A stretch of DNA of 64,000 bases, from the NCBI GenBank assembly GCA_026874595.1, contig CM049310.1, forward strand, positions 31,869,558-31,933,557, in the 5' to 3' direction. The notes beneath the pieces were generated by a model. It made no database searches. It was given only the letters and a program-made list of their open reading frames with translations, and was not told the DNA's origin. Source of the stretch: Sipunculus nudus (Eukaryota; Annelida; Sipuncula; Golfingiida; Sipunculidae). Position numbers and translations under genes: made by a program. This document shows, in pieces, positions 34,691 to 48,145 of this stretch (positions are counted from its first letter, which is position 1; the number at the start of each line of letters is the position of its first letter).

Positions 34691-35882
34691 CCCCGGCTGT
34701 CAGGATGGTTTTCTTTCAAATCTGCAGGGCAGAGTTAGAAAATAATATTAATTAGCTGTCGCCTTCCCAGGGGATGATCTCCCACAACGTTGGCCAGATG
34801 TTGACCTCCTGAACTTCCGATATTACAGGTCCTCCCGTTGGGTAGAATATTGCCTGGGAATGCTCACAAAAATATAACTGACAATTCATGATAGACCATG
34901 TGAAATATGACGCCAGATAACTCTCTTGTAGAACCGTGTCTTCTACGGAAATGTTAAATTGGTTCACCCTCGGAAATAGTTATCCAGAGGAACAAACTAG
35001 TTCTTATACAAAACCCTACTACATCTTTGGTAACTGATCAGGGACAGTAATATATGAATATTAGGGCGGTGGGTCAACAACTCGTTTCCGTGTTATGGTT
35101 TAAATGATAGCCGGAGTACTTAATAATAATAGTATTATTTAGAACCGGTTATGCAGTTTTGACTCAGACGTGGATCATTTGATAGCCATGTGTCATCATG
35201 GTCAAACATGTTCATTGTGGACCACAGGACCTATAGTCGTGGATACCGTGCTGGTAACGTACAGTTGTGCAGGCTATCAGAGTCCTTTTAGATAATAATA
35301 TGAACCAGGGCCTTTATTGGCGGGCTTTGGAAAAAACGCGGTAGAGAAGGTCAGCTGGCTTTCAGTGGAATACTTAGAAAATAAGCACAGAGTGTAGACA
35401 GTGAAAAAACGTTAAACACTTAGACAATATTATTACGTTTTATTTTTTATTCATCGCTTCCTAGACTTATTAGATTTGTCAAATTGGACTTGTGGTTATA
35501 TGAATACCTTGGGAGAAGTTTGTGTAACCTAAGGTTACATGAGGTCCTTTCTCACTGTTTGATAACAGTTCAGTTAAACATTAAATGTTTATTTCCCTAT
35601 CCTATTTATTGAATAATAGAGAGCGTGTCATGAATAGTTAATTATGTTTCCTTTCCCTTACTCTACCTAATTTCTTCACTGCGACAGTTTCCTGATTACA
35701 TCATATTTTCTATATCCCATTTTTTGAGTTGTCTGATAATTTGCCCTTACAGTTTGGCTGTACTTGGAGGGGAATAACTTGTTAATTTTCAAGACCATTT
35801 CATTTTATTTTTGCGGGAACTATCCTGGATCCGCCCCCTCTCTTACGGGTTCGTCGTTCGGTGGCTGCCCCGAAAGGAACAT

Positions 35883-35884
35883 AC

Positions 35885-35915
<31 letters not shown>

Positions 35916-35920
35916 GTTAT
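35883..35920. repeat. (ATT)n microsatellite
   Basis: About 12 ATT units with one variant. Confidence 0.95.
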
Positions 35921-36584
35921 TATTTATTAACTTTCATTATTTGGTAATGTTTGAATTCTCATTATTTTATTTTTTTTTTCTTAATTTTTTATATTTATAT
36001 CAAATATTAACTAATTAGAACATTAATTAGTAAAAAACCCATCCGTAAGCAGTTTTGTCTAATTTTGATTGTTTCACCTTTTATCTTACTACATCTGTAT
36101 ACACACTGACTTTCATTAAAGGTTTTTTTTTAAATTGTCAAATTATTGTAAATCATAAAACTTTTTTTCCCTAAAATTCGTACACTTATCTCAAATCGTC
36201 AACACAAGTCTGGTAGGGTATATATACATTAGCATATACAAGGATATATAATCTATAGCAGTCAACATAAAAGATATGTATACATAACCACAACCATAAA
36301 AGCGCCATTATTTACAGCAATCTTTATTTTAAATTGCATTGAATTGCAAGATGAGTGATGCATTTTGACAGTGTGACCAAAAGTAATAATTATCTATAAA
36401 CATGTATACACCATTTGAAAGAATATTATAGTAACTAAATTTGATGACATGTAAACAAAATGTCCAACAGAGATTCGGATGTTTGCATTATTCACCTTAT
36501 GACTGATATTTTTCGGTTTATTATTACCGATGATTATCATGATATGAATATCACGGAATGAACCTATTGTAATTCACTGGCAAA

Positions 36585-36587
<3 letters not shown>

Positions 36588-36632
<45 letters not shown>
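36588..36632. repeat. (TA)n microsatellite
   Basis: Uninterrupted TA dinucleotides. Confidence 0.95.
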
Positions 36633-36634
<2 letters not shown>

Positions 36635-37716
36635 GTTTCAAGACCTGTGTAAGACCTCTTCAGCGATCACACATCAAAACTGCTGCAAGTCGAAATAAAA
36701 AAAAAACAAACAAAAAACATGCAAATTGAAAATAACACTTGTACAAGATAAATAAATATAAAGTATGATATTTGCAGGATAAAACCAAATGAAATTTAGG
36801 ATTATCAATAAACATTACATAAATTACTGCATACGCAATGCTTTATATAGAAATACGTCCCAAATCTGCGGATACCAGTGACAGGAATTTCATTATTGTA
36901 TTTTATAAAATTAAATACAAAGTATATTAATCAGAAACAGGATAATCAAAAATTTAAAAAAATATCAATTTAAATAAATTCAGTGCAATCCTGGTAACCT
37001 GAGAAACATGTAGCCGTTAGATTAAGGCTGAGCCTTTAACGACATTTTTAATCTTATTAAGACGACCAGCACTGCGCCAACACTTTTGATAAATGTTTGC
37101 TGTGGCCATGTTACTGAATTTATGATATGCATTATTTCGAAATTGTTTGATTCTTGATCTTGAAAAGGTAACGTGTTAAATTAATCATTAACTACTGGTG
37201 CGGAGCCGACCAGACCGCAACCGGTTGTGCGATCCTCACTCACAGCGGTCCTGCTGCATGTCCGGTTTAGCTGTAAGTGGTCCGGTACTAAGGGCTATTT
37301 ATTTAATAACTATTAGAAAATAATTATTTAAAATTTCAAAGATTAAAATAAAATTATAAAAGCTGAGATTAATAAGAATAATAATGATAGTAATGATAAT
37401 GATAATAATAATGATTAATAAAGAAACAAGTAGACTAAACCAACCCCATTTATAGAATTATCAATTGCATTTTAAACCATCTAGAACATCTGGCTTAAAA
37501 GAAATTTCCTGACAGTGGTTCAAGTACATTTCCTTTTTTTTTTGTTTAAAATTTTTATGATATGTACAAATACAAGCAGGTGAAAGAATTGCTGCAATGA
37601 AAGAAAGTAAGCCATTATATAAACCATTTTATGTCAGAAGTGGCGGTCAGGACCACTGTCCGTTATTTTGTGATGCAAAGATCGTGAACCGGTCCGGTCT
37701 GCACCTCTATGATGAA

Positions 37717-39335
37717 TCATTTTGGGCCCTTGGCGGACTTGCAGCAAAGCCCCAGTCCAGGTCCTATGAAAGAAAGTACCGCCGGAAGAAACAGCAATGC
37801 GTGTGTCACACCAAAGAATGCCACCAGAAACATGGTTTTGAAGAAAGACTGGAATGTGTAAGATCTTGCAAAAACCAAAAATATTACTCCGATAATTGAC
37901 GTGAGGGCGCCATTGAGGATTGCCGTCGCCATCTTTTCTAAAGCGTTAATTGCCCGAGTCTTTCTAGAACCATCCTTAACAGCCATGAATGCATGACAAA
38001 TATGTGCGCTGAAGTCTACAGAAAATCCAATACTAAGAACTATTTGAATCATGGTGTTGAAACTTAAAGTCAAACCCCAAAAATGCATGAATCCAAACGT
38101 TCCAATCATAATCATCACCATTGTTAAAGTGACGTAAACAGCTGATAGAGGATGAGGGATGAATATCAAAGCGATCACAAACATGGCTGCTATGGCAACC
38201 CCACAAATCTGTAGAGTCTCAGGGAGTATGGTCACATACTGCTCAAAGAATATAAATGTCGCGCTGAAGGCAAACACGGGCTGACCTGAAGCGGACATGA
38301 CGTCACGAATGGAGACCATCATGTCACCTTGAAACTTTAAATCATCACTGCCTGCTCCCTGGACATATATCCGGGAACTCAGAATACTACTGTTGTCTTG
38401 ACTGAACACCACATCCGTTTCAAATATTGCAGACAAAGGGAGGAATTCCTCCCGGAGAATTTTCAGATAATCCATACCAGTAACATTTGGACGGCGAGTA
38501 ACTTTTAGATACTGTCTAAATGAACTGACCCAAGAAAGAGAGAAATCATCCAAAACGTATCTACTTGCCTGTACCCTTTCTATCAACTGTTCCATGTTTT
38601 TTTCCGTAACCTTTTCCCAATAATTCAGAGGTTGTGTAAATACAATCTGAACGATTGGACCTCTAAAACTAAAATATTTGGAGTTCCAGTTAGCAAACTT
38701 ACGCCAGTAAGAGTCATCATTAGCCAGGTTCTTTAGATCAAGGCCCTCTTTCATTTGTGTTGCCCCCCAGGTCGACAGACCGAGAAGCCCAAGAAACACT
38801 AGTACTATGATTGGTCTACTGATATTATGCAAAATAACTTTTGGGAAATTTTTGCTGAAATTCTTCTCACAGCTCCAACCAATTTTATTATACCCGGGGA
38901 GGTTGTTTTTACAAAGACATTTTGCATCGTTTACAGAAAAGGTGATTGTATTGATTTTGGAGTTGTTAGACGCCGTGAAATCCTCCTGAGTTCGATGTGA
39001 ATTTTTATTTAATTCGATTGTTGATTTAGTAGGATATATTTTGCCAGACATTCCCTTATATTGGGTAGACCTAGAACCGTCGTTATTTGCATTTGCACAT
39101 TTGGTTTTACTTATCTTTGAGTCTTTAAATTGGATTCCATTGCTTGACACTTTCCCATTATCGGGTACTGGAATCACTGGGTCCACCCAGACATCTTGGA
39201 TATTCACTCGGTTTATTACTGTATTGGGACTTCCCTGTTCTTTTTGGCCATTTATGTTGTAACGGCTGTAGTAGATTGCCACAAGAGCGCCGAAAGTAGT
39301 GATCATGTTGATATAACAAAACAAGAGCGTCAAAC
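37717..39335 (-). CDS. Patched-related gene, last coding exon
   Basis: Follows a TTTTTTCAG acceptor. It encodes the sixth helix (LTLLFCYINMITTFGALVAI), the polar linker, the second large loop and the final helices with GFSVDFSAHICHAF, ending in LCCKSAKGPK and a stop. It joins the previous exon by a shared Gly codon (IFTG-LTLL), in line with family sequence. Confidence 0.9.
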
Positions 39336-39390
39336 CTGAAAAAAGTAGATCAAGAATGTATTAATTACCACAAAGTCTGGTCCTCACTCT

Positions 39391-39448
<58 letters not shown>

Positions 39449-42400
39449 CTACTCATTTGTTTATAAAATGAATATTTGAAGAATTTATTTCAAATCTCCT
39501 GCAAAAGATACATTTAGAAGGAAAAACATATGTCAGATTACCGGAACATTAAAGCTTCACCAATGTTCATGTCAATAAAACTAGTTAAACTAATAGCTCG
39601 TGCACTGCTATAAATGTGCCGTTTTATGATTGTCAGTCATTATTGTCAGATGTAGTTACAAAAATGATATTATTTCTTAAACATTTTTTATGCCAGTTTA
39701 TTGTTTGGTTACCTAATTATATGTGTATAGATACTAGTAATTACAAGTGGCCGGTAATGCATTGCCGTTAAGAAGGCTAGATGGCGCCACTTAACAAGGA
39801 TTCACGTTTACAGAATTTCATGAATAGTGATCAGTTCTTTCTGATTTATGTATCTTTAAGACTGAAAGTTAAATCAGCATAAAAGAAAGGAAATGGCTTA
39901 TACAGATAGGTGGCGCCATCCATATCCGACACTTGACACTTCCAAAGATAGAATCAATGTTGGAGCCTCAGGAGAATAACTCATATTGTATGTTGCATGA
40001 ATAAAGAAGTAAATTACTACAATGATAAAAATGGCAGGTATTAAAGAGATTTGATATCAATATGACTCATATGAAGCAACTATGGTTCCTTGAAGGTTTA
40101 TAGGTCATATTTTGTAAAATACTTTCCTTCATAAAATAAGAATGTTTAACATAGAGAAAACAAACGGCAAATTTAATCGTTATGTGAAACATAAGGAGCG
40201 TTTTTTATCTTGAGTCTATTTTACTAGAGGATAATAATAAGTCCAGTTATGGTTCTTTATACCGTGGTTAATGCAATGTAATTTTCTATCGAAACATATA
40301 ACATTGTCTCAGTTTTTTTCCCTATCGGCCCAAAGTACACTTTTCTGTCACATATGCCAATCAATTTCCAATAAGAATGTATCTGTAATGGAAGGATCAG
40401 AAAAAGCATATACTTTAAAAGTTGTAAAGTCAGTATACAACTTTTCAAAAATTATTTTAATAATGAAGGAATACGGAAAAAGGACTCAATTTATAAAATA
40501 AATATTAACTTTGCGTGGATAAAATTGCAGATTATCAACATATAGAACAATATTCTAATTAAAAAATAGTTGATAATGATCGAGGCATAGTGAATCAGCG
40601 AAATAAACAAGTGACCCATGGGTCATGACGCTCAGCTGACTGGGAAGAGATTCGCAAAAGGAAATTTTATCATCAAAATGGTAGTATATACCCATTCAAC
40701 TGAAGCATCAAACAGATTAACCAACAGGCCAAGATTGAGTCTGTATTTATATATCTCAAAAATAGAGAAAAATGTGTAAAATTTTAAAACTAGAATACGG
40801 GTAACCGACAAGTGACTACATGTATCTGCCAAAATCGGATAGTGAGGCATGGATTGAGTGGCAAGGGGAAATAGAGTGAGGTATGTTGCATATTAGCATG
40901 GATGTCTGCAGCCTTAATGTGTATGTAGGTTGTGCCACCTACGACAAATCCAGAAAGCTGTCCAAGTTGTATACACCTGCAAAATTTTAGGCAGAAAAGT
41001 CAAACCACTACATGTATATGAGCGATTTTTGCCCATGGCAGACAAACAGACAAACACTGTGCAAAAATCTTTGCAGGTAACCCCTCCAGTTTTGTGTAAG
41101 ATAAAGACCTATGTGAGATCTAAAAACATGCACAATTTTGGCCCAATCGGTCAAATGGTTCCTGAGATATGAGCTTGGATGTGTCCAGCGTTAACTAATA
41201 TTGTAGGTGGCGCCACCTGTCATAAAATCAAGAAAGCTGTCCACGATGTATAAACCTGCAAAATTTTAGGCAGTTATGTCGAACCACTACAGAGAAATGC
41301 GTGATTTTAGGCCACGGCAGACTAACAGACAGACGCTGTGCAAACATTGTTACAGGTGGCGCCACCATTTTTTGTGTATGTTACAGAGCTATCAAAGGGC
41401 TACATTTGTATAAATTTTATTTCCTGATCGGTCAAACGGTTCCCGAGATATAAGCTTGGATGTCATCAGCGTGAACGTGAACGTAGGTGGCGCCACCTGT
41501 CATAAAATCTATCCTGGATGTACACACATGACGAATTTCAGGTGAATTAGTCAATTCACTGCAGATATATGAGTGATTTTAACCCAAGGCAGATGAACAG
41601 ATGGACACTGTGCAAACATGGTTACAGGTGGCGCCACCATTTTTTGTGTATGTTATAAAGCAATCCAAGGGCTACATTAGTATCAATTTTATTTCCTGAT
41701 TGGTCAAACGGTTCCCGAGATATGAGGGTTTATGAGTGGAAACAGACCCACAAATGGACACTGGATAGAGAGGAAAGGTCAGAGGTCAATGCAAATTGGT
41801 TAGGCACCAGTTCACATGTGACCCGATAATAGGTGTAAGTTTGGGAAAAATCTGTCCATTAGTCTCCGAGGAGCTCTCTGGAAACGAACGCCGCCGCGGC
41901 GGAGGAACTCGGTCAAAAACATAGTATCCGCAAAACTTCGTTTTGGCGGATACAAAAATACAGGTGGCTCCACCAGTCTGCAGAAACTAATAAAAACACT
42001 TAATGGTCAATATCCATGCAAAAAATCATGGTGATCTCTGCATTAGTTGTTCAGATACTTCAGTTTTTGTATCAAATTGTCCATTATTCTGAGGGATACT
42101 TCGGAGTCCTATAGCTTGAAGGATATGGGTAACAGAGACCTAATTTCAAGTTTCCACAGGCACCTTTCATGGGCCTCCTTGCATGACAAGAATGAAGATT
42201 CTAGGTCCAGTTGTTGTGATTTGTACCCTGTTGACAGATAACCACATCTTTAAAGGTCTCAAAAAAAAAGAAAAAAATTCGTAAAAATTTGAAAAAAAAC
42301 AGAGGTGGCACACCCAGTCTGCAGAAACTGATGGAACAGCTCATGATCAATATGTATGCCGAAAATCATGACCATCAGTGTTGTAGTTATTGAAATACTG

Positions 42401-45400
42401 CAGTTTTTGTATCAAATTTTCCATTATTCTGGGGGGGGGGGTATTTTGGACCCATACAGCTTAAAGAATATGGGTAACAGAGACCTAATTTCAAGTTTCC
42501 ATGGAGACTTTTTATGGGTCTCCCTGTCTGTCAAGAATGAAGATTCTTGGTCCAGTTTTTATGATTTGTGCCCTGTTAACAGATGTTCATATCTTTAAAG
42601 GTCTCAAAAATACAGAAAAATTTCGTAAAAAAAAACGAACAAATACAGGTGGTGCCACCAGTCTGCAGAAACTTATGAAACACTCCATGATCAATATCCA
42701 TGCAAACAATTATGGTTATCTCTGCATTAGTTGTTCAGATACTTTAGCTTTTGTATCAAATTTTCCATTATTCTGAGCTGTACTTTGGAGTGCCATAGCT
42801 CAAAGGATATGGGTAACAGAGACCAAATTTCAGGTTTCCATGGAGACTTATCATTGGTCTCCCTGTGTGTCAAGAACGAAGATTCTAGGTCCAGTCGTTA
42901 CGATTTGTACCCTGTTGACAGATAACTACATCCTTAAAGGTCTCAAAAATGGAGAAAACAATTCGTGAACATTGAAAAATACATTTTGATTACACATTAC
43001 GATTTGTGCCACGCTAACAGATGACAGCATCCTCAAAGGTCTCAAAAATAGAGGAAAAAATCGTAAAAAAATCAAACAGTACAGGTGGCGCCACCAGTCT
43101 GCAGGAACTGATTGAACATCTCATGATCAATATGTAAAAAAATGAAGACCATCAGTGATGTAGTTATTGAGATATTGAAGTTTTTGTATGAATTTTTTTA
43201 CTATTCTGGGGGGTACTTTGGGGCCCCATAGCTCAAAGGATATGGGTAACAGAGACCTAATTTCTGGTTTCCAAGGAGATTTTTCATGGACCTCTCAGTG
43301 TGTCAAGAATTAAGATTCTAAATCCAGTCTTTATGATTTGTGCCTTGTTAACAGATGTTCACATTTTTAAAGGTCTCAAAAATAGAGAAAAAAATTCGTA
43401 AAAAATCAAAAAATACAGGTGGCGCCACCAGTCTGCAGGAAGTGATGTAACATCTCATGATCAATATGTATGCCAAAAATCATGACCATCAGTCAAGTAG
43501 TTAATGAGATATTGAAGTTTTTGTATGAAATTTTTGACTTTTCTGGGGGGTACTTTGGGGCCACATAGCTCGAAGGATATGAGTAACAGAGACCTAATTT
43601 CTGGTTTCCAAGGAGATTTTTTATGGACCTCTCAGAATCCCAAGTAACAAGGTTCTAGGTCCAGCGGTTACGATTTGTGCCTGGTTAACGGACGGACAGA
43701 CGGTTAGACGGACAGACGGACGACGGACAAAGAGTGATCGCTATAGCTCAGATGACTTTCAGTCAGCTGAGCTAAAAAACACAATACAAGATAAAATAAT
43801 GTTTTATTTTAATACCTACTCCAGAAAATGATGCGAACTTTTTTAATTTTTTTTAACTGATTGAAAAATAATGGTAATATTTACACGAAGAACTGACCGG
43901 TAAAGATTGAGAAGTTTCTGATGCTATTGTAACTGCTGGCGGCGCCGACCCCAAACGCCGCCAAGTCTGTCAGTGTCGTCACAGTGATGGCGGTGGCAGA
44001 GTTCTCAAACATCTTGCCGATTTGGTCACGTGGGCTCGATAAATTATCAGGTAAGCCCGCCAGCAAAACGAACATGTCACCGATGCCTTTACCTGAAACA
44101 ATAAAGTTCATTCATTCTAGTGATTTGCTTGAGATACTCATAGATAATTTAAGTTTGGAAAGTCAGGTGTTCACTGATATATGGGGCCTATATCGAAGGG
44201 CATTTGCTGTATTTAATGTCGAAAATAAACCAGCAAGAATCAATAGAAATGCTCTGTGTTGGAGATAAGATACACTAAAATTAAAGATATATTTTTATAT
44301 ATTACCAAAGATACAAAGACCTTTCAAATAAATTTTATCTCTTTAACTTAAATATATATTTATGTTTCGCAAAGATAATACATAGTGACTTCCTTGCGCC
44401 ACCTCCATTTTCCAGTCATGCTTTTTCTGTTTCCAATACTTTGATATTTTCAATGGTATTGGTGTGTTTCCCTACAGCATCCAGACATCTGGTAAATTAC
44501 CGAAAAAGTAAAATATGTTCTTCAGGCCTTTTTAATCCGTATAATCATGCAAAGATTGAAGAAAGACAGTCTGCAAACTAAAGAATCGTTCTTTGCATTT
44601 TCTGCACGAAACGTACATTAAAATCCAAATCATTTAAAATTCTTTGTTACTTATAAATGTCTTATTGATTTCATCTAGGAGTTTATAGTATAAAACAGAA
44701 TAATTATCCCTATTTTATGTTTTGCCTTATGCAGTATAGTCACTCACATGTGAGCATGAGACTGATGTTCCATTTTTTTTATACCTGTATGAATTATATT
44801 CTGAAGGAGGCTTTTGCGGGGGAATTCTATGAATTTGCTTTACTTAGAATATACAAACTAACACTTACTTACCAAGCACAAGAAAGGGCGCTACACCAAC
44901 TATGTTTACAAACTTGAGTCCACACGCACACAGAAAGCCGAAGGCGGCGACTATTGCTAGGACTACGGCAACGACTCCAAACCGTGCAAGATTAGCTCTG
45001 GCGCTGAAACACCCGCCGTCTTCAGAGACGATGGAGACATAGGTTATCATTGCTGTAAATGTCAGGGAGATCCAAATGATGTCCCCTGTCGTACTTTTGT
45101 CTAGTTCAGTGTTCATGGAGTTAGATGCTTGGTAGGCAAAATCTATTGGATTTATAGATTGTCTTGCCATAAATCTCAGGAACGCTTCCTCCCACGTGGT
45201 TGCTCGGGATTTATCTGCCGTTGTTTCGTCCCGCAAGAAAAACGTCAGACGAATAGCCTTCATTCTGATCAGGAACCCTTTTTGTACAGTTGGTTCTGCT
45301 ACGTTTTGTCTCAAGTCATGCTGTTCTCCGTTTTTATCGGTGTAGAGAGGATAAGAAACATTTCCCGCCAAGTAGTCGGACTGAAACTCTTGTGTTGTCA

Positions 45401-46078
45401 AGTATTCACCTTCTACCACGCAGGAGTTCTTTCTAAAGGCACAAAGGTCACGGTACATGTACAGGGAACCACTTTGTTGAATGCTGATATTCTTTATGTT
45501 ATTGGACAGTTTGCGAATGCTAGCTAAGTTGTGTCCTATAAAATATTTCTCATCCTCAAAAATGACATCTCCAAACAATCCAAAGGTTGGAAGTTTGTAG
45601 GAGTAAAAGTTCGGATCTGATTTAAGAGGAAAGATCGTGATTAGTCGTTGCCGGTCAGCTGAAGCTTGGCTACCCTGAGGTGTATACAGTTTTTCAATGT
45701 CCGACTCAACTTTGAGTGCCAAAAATCCTAAGCCAAGTGCACAAGATATAACCAAGGGAATCACCAAAAATATCTTCCTGTGGTCATAAAGGAATCTTCC
45801 ATAGGCTGAGAAAGCTTTGCCAAATGTTTTGTCTACCACATCTACTTGCCAATTCTGTAAAAGAAACAACCTTTTAAATGCCAAGCAATATATAAAAGCG
45901 TTGTTAGTGTACCAATCAAATGACCCTTACATGAGCAAGAAATAATTTTGCTATTTTATTATCAACATTTTACTTTTGTTTTTTTTTATGTCAAAGATCA
46001 ACATCTGTTGCAATTTGTATCTATCTATCTGTCTATTATAATTATCATTATTGTTTTTTTTAATTTTTATTATTATCA

Positions 46079-46111
<33 letters not shown>

Positions 46112-48076
46112 CATTATTATTATTTTTATTATTATTATTATTATTAGGTCAGTGGTCAATAGGTCAATGAGCTGTAGCATTTACCCCTTGTCCGTCGTAG
46201 GTCCGCACCTAGTACAAACCATGACCGTTTGACCTACCGACATCCAGCAAAATATCCTGGTAGGTCTTAGGTAAATCTCCGTGCATACCAAAACTAGGTC
46301 ATTGTTAACTGTAGTCTGTGACTTATGCACATGTTTGTGTGGTTTGAGCCAAAATCAGAATGGTGTTAGTGTTTTTTGCTGCAAAATCAATCTACACATG
46401 AACCATCCACACATATAGCATTGGAGAAAATCGGTCAAGCCAAATGTTCAGCACTTTTGCGGGCGCAATTTCTTAATGTTAAAATTATTCCCTGTAGATG
46501 AGCAAAATTCATACTATAGATAAGTTAACTGAGTAAAATTGCATTCCTTCCATTAAATGCACAAGTTGAAAACGTGCATGATTCACACACATTTCTAGCA
46601 ACATTCGGATTTTATTAAGATAGGCACTGTACAGCTGTTGCGAACATAGTTCCAAAATACAGATGTGGTAGATAATTTATGAATGAAATGCATACTTTTG
46701 TAAGATCCCTCGGTATTGATGGCGTTGTATGTTTTTTTTTTTTCAAATTTGGTAAGCTTTTTGGATCATAGATGGTTCTTTCACCTTGACAATCAGAGAG
46801 ACACCAATGGACACCTATATTCTGCGACCCTCGCACGTTTTCGTGCGTTCTGAGCACTTAGAAATTAAGATTTGTGTTAGGATTTAGACCGCTAATGAAA
46901 CATTTTGTATTCAGCAAAAAATGTAGAGGTTCCATTAGCAATGCACATGCAATCTTAATACCGTTTGAAATATCTAAAATCTCGGCCAAGCCAGACTTAG
47001 ACCATGTTCCCGAGGCAATTACATATTTAACATCTTCGGGGGCTGTATGAAAGTCATACTTCAGATGTGATATATCATGGATGAATACATATGTTAATGA
47101 TCATGAACGGGCCTTTCAACAACGAGAAACTAGTTGCGCCATCTTCATTTTCTTTTTTTTATAATTTAATAATAACTTTTAATAATATTTTTATCTAGAT
47201 TAAGAAATCCGGGTTGACATTATACAATGGATACATGAAAATATTTGTTTTCCTTAAATGCACAGATTCAGAGAAAGTGCATCATTTACACGTTTCTATA
47301 GCCATGGAAATTCATTGGATTAAACAATCGCAAAAATGCTAAAATGTCGGTAATCTAAATCACTGAGCTTCATGACTCCTGGGTCATTTACTATTAGTAT
47401 TATTGATCTTTTTTTATTATATAAAAATAAATAAATATAGCAAGCGCTCATAAACTGTCCATTCAAGAATATTTTAGAAGCAGTTGAGAGTTGCGTATGA
47501 CCCTCGATATCCGTTTATAATATAAGAGAAATAAGTATCGTTGCGAATAAGTTGTGACTAAAAAAGGTTAATACGAAAAAGAACATGAGGATTTCTTAAT
47601 TTCATTGACAAGGTGAAACTGGCAGATGAAAAGTTACACAGAACATTGGTTTACTTTGATTTTACAGTGGCGTATCCAGGATTCGAACAGTCGGGGGGAG
47701 GGGAGGGCAGAGGACCTTTTCCTCTTTTGTGCTAGTATGCTAGTATTTATATATACATATGTTTAGAAAATGAATACACAGAAAAGTCTGTTCCCTGCCT
47801 ATGGGAATCGAACCATTGACCTTACGATTGCCGGTCGCTTGCTCTATCCACTGAGCTACAGCCGATCCCCGACCCCCCTGTGTATTTGCACACTTTGATA
47901 GGAACCAGCTAAGTGACGTCACGGTAGTGACATCAGAGTACTACCCACTACATCGGTCGGCACAGAAACTTTGCATGCAGCAGGGAGACTTGGTAGCCTT
48001 ATATGGTGTGCAGCATATATTATATAGAGGGATGAATGAATATCCGTGCTGATTCATTGTACGTAGAAATGGAACA

Positions 48077-48145
<69 letters not shown>

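Larger units (their letters stand above)
34691..37716. other. Gene-free stretch downstream of the Patched-related gene
   Basis: No exon recognised. Contains a CCTGGATCCGCCCCC phrase at about 35824, an isolated relative of the hAT-like end, an (ATT)n tract at 35883-35920 and a (TA)n tract at 36588-36632. The 3' untranslated region of the gene on the - strand should lie in the last few hundred bases. A - strand AATAAA at about 37287-37292 is a possible poly(A) signal. Confidence 0.45.

Noticed and set aside
42047-42925. Repeated MFRYFSFCIKLSIIL-type frames
   Set aside because: They arise from right-type monomers of the same element; also found at 57667-57861 for the same reason.
45855-45884. 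Met at 45884 as start of the Patched-related protein
   Set aside because: A strong polypyrimidine tract and CAG lie between it and conserved sequence, and an in-phase upstream exon with a better start exists.
47740-47922. 60-codon frame GGRGSAVAQWIEQATGNRKV
   Set aside because: This is the translation of the SINE's tRNA-like head, not a gene.
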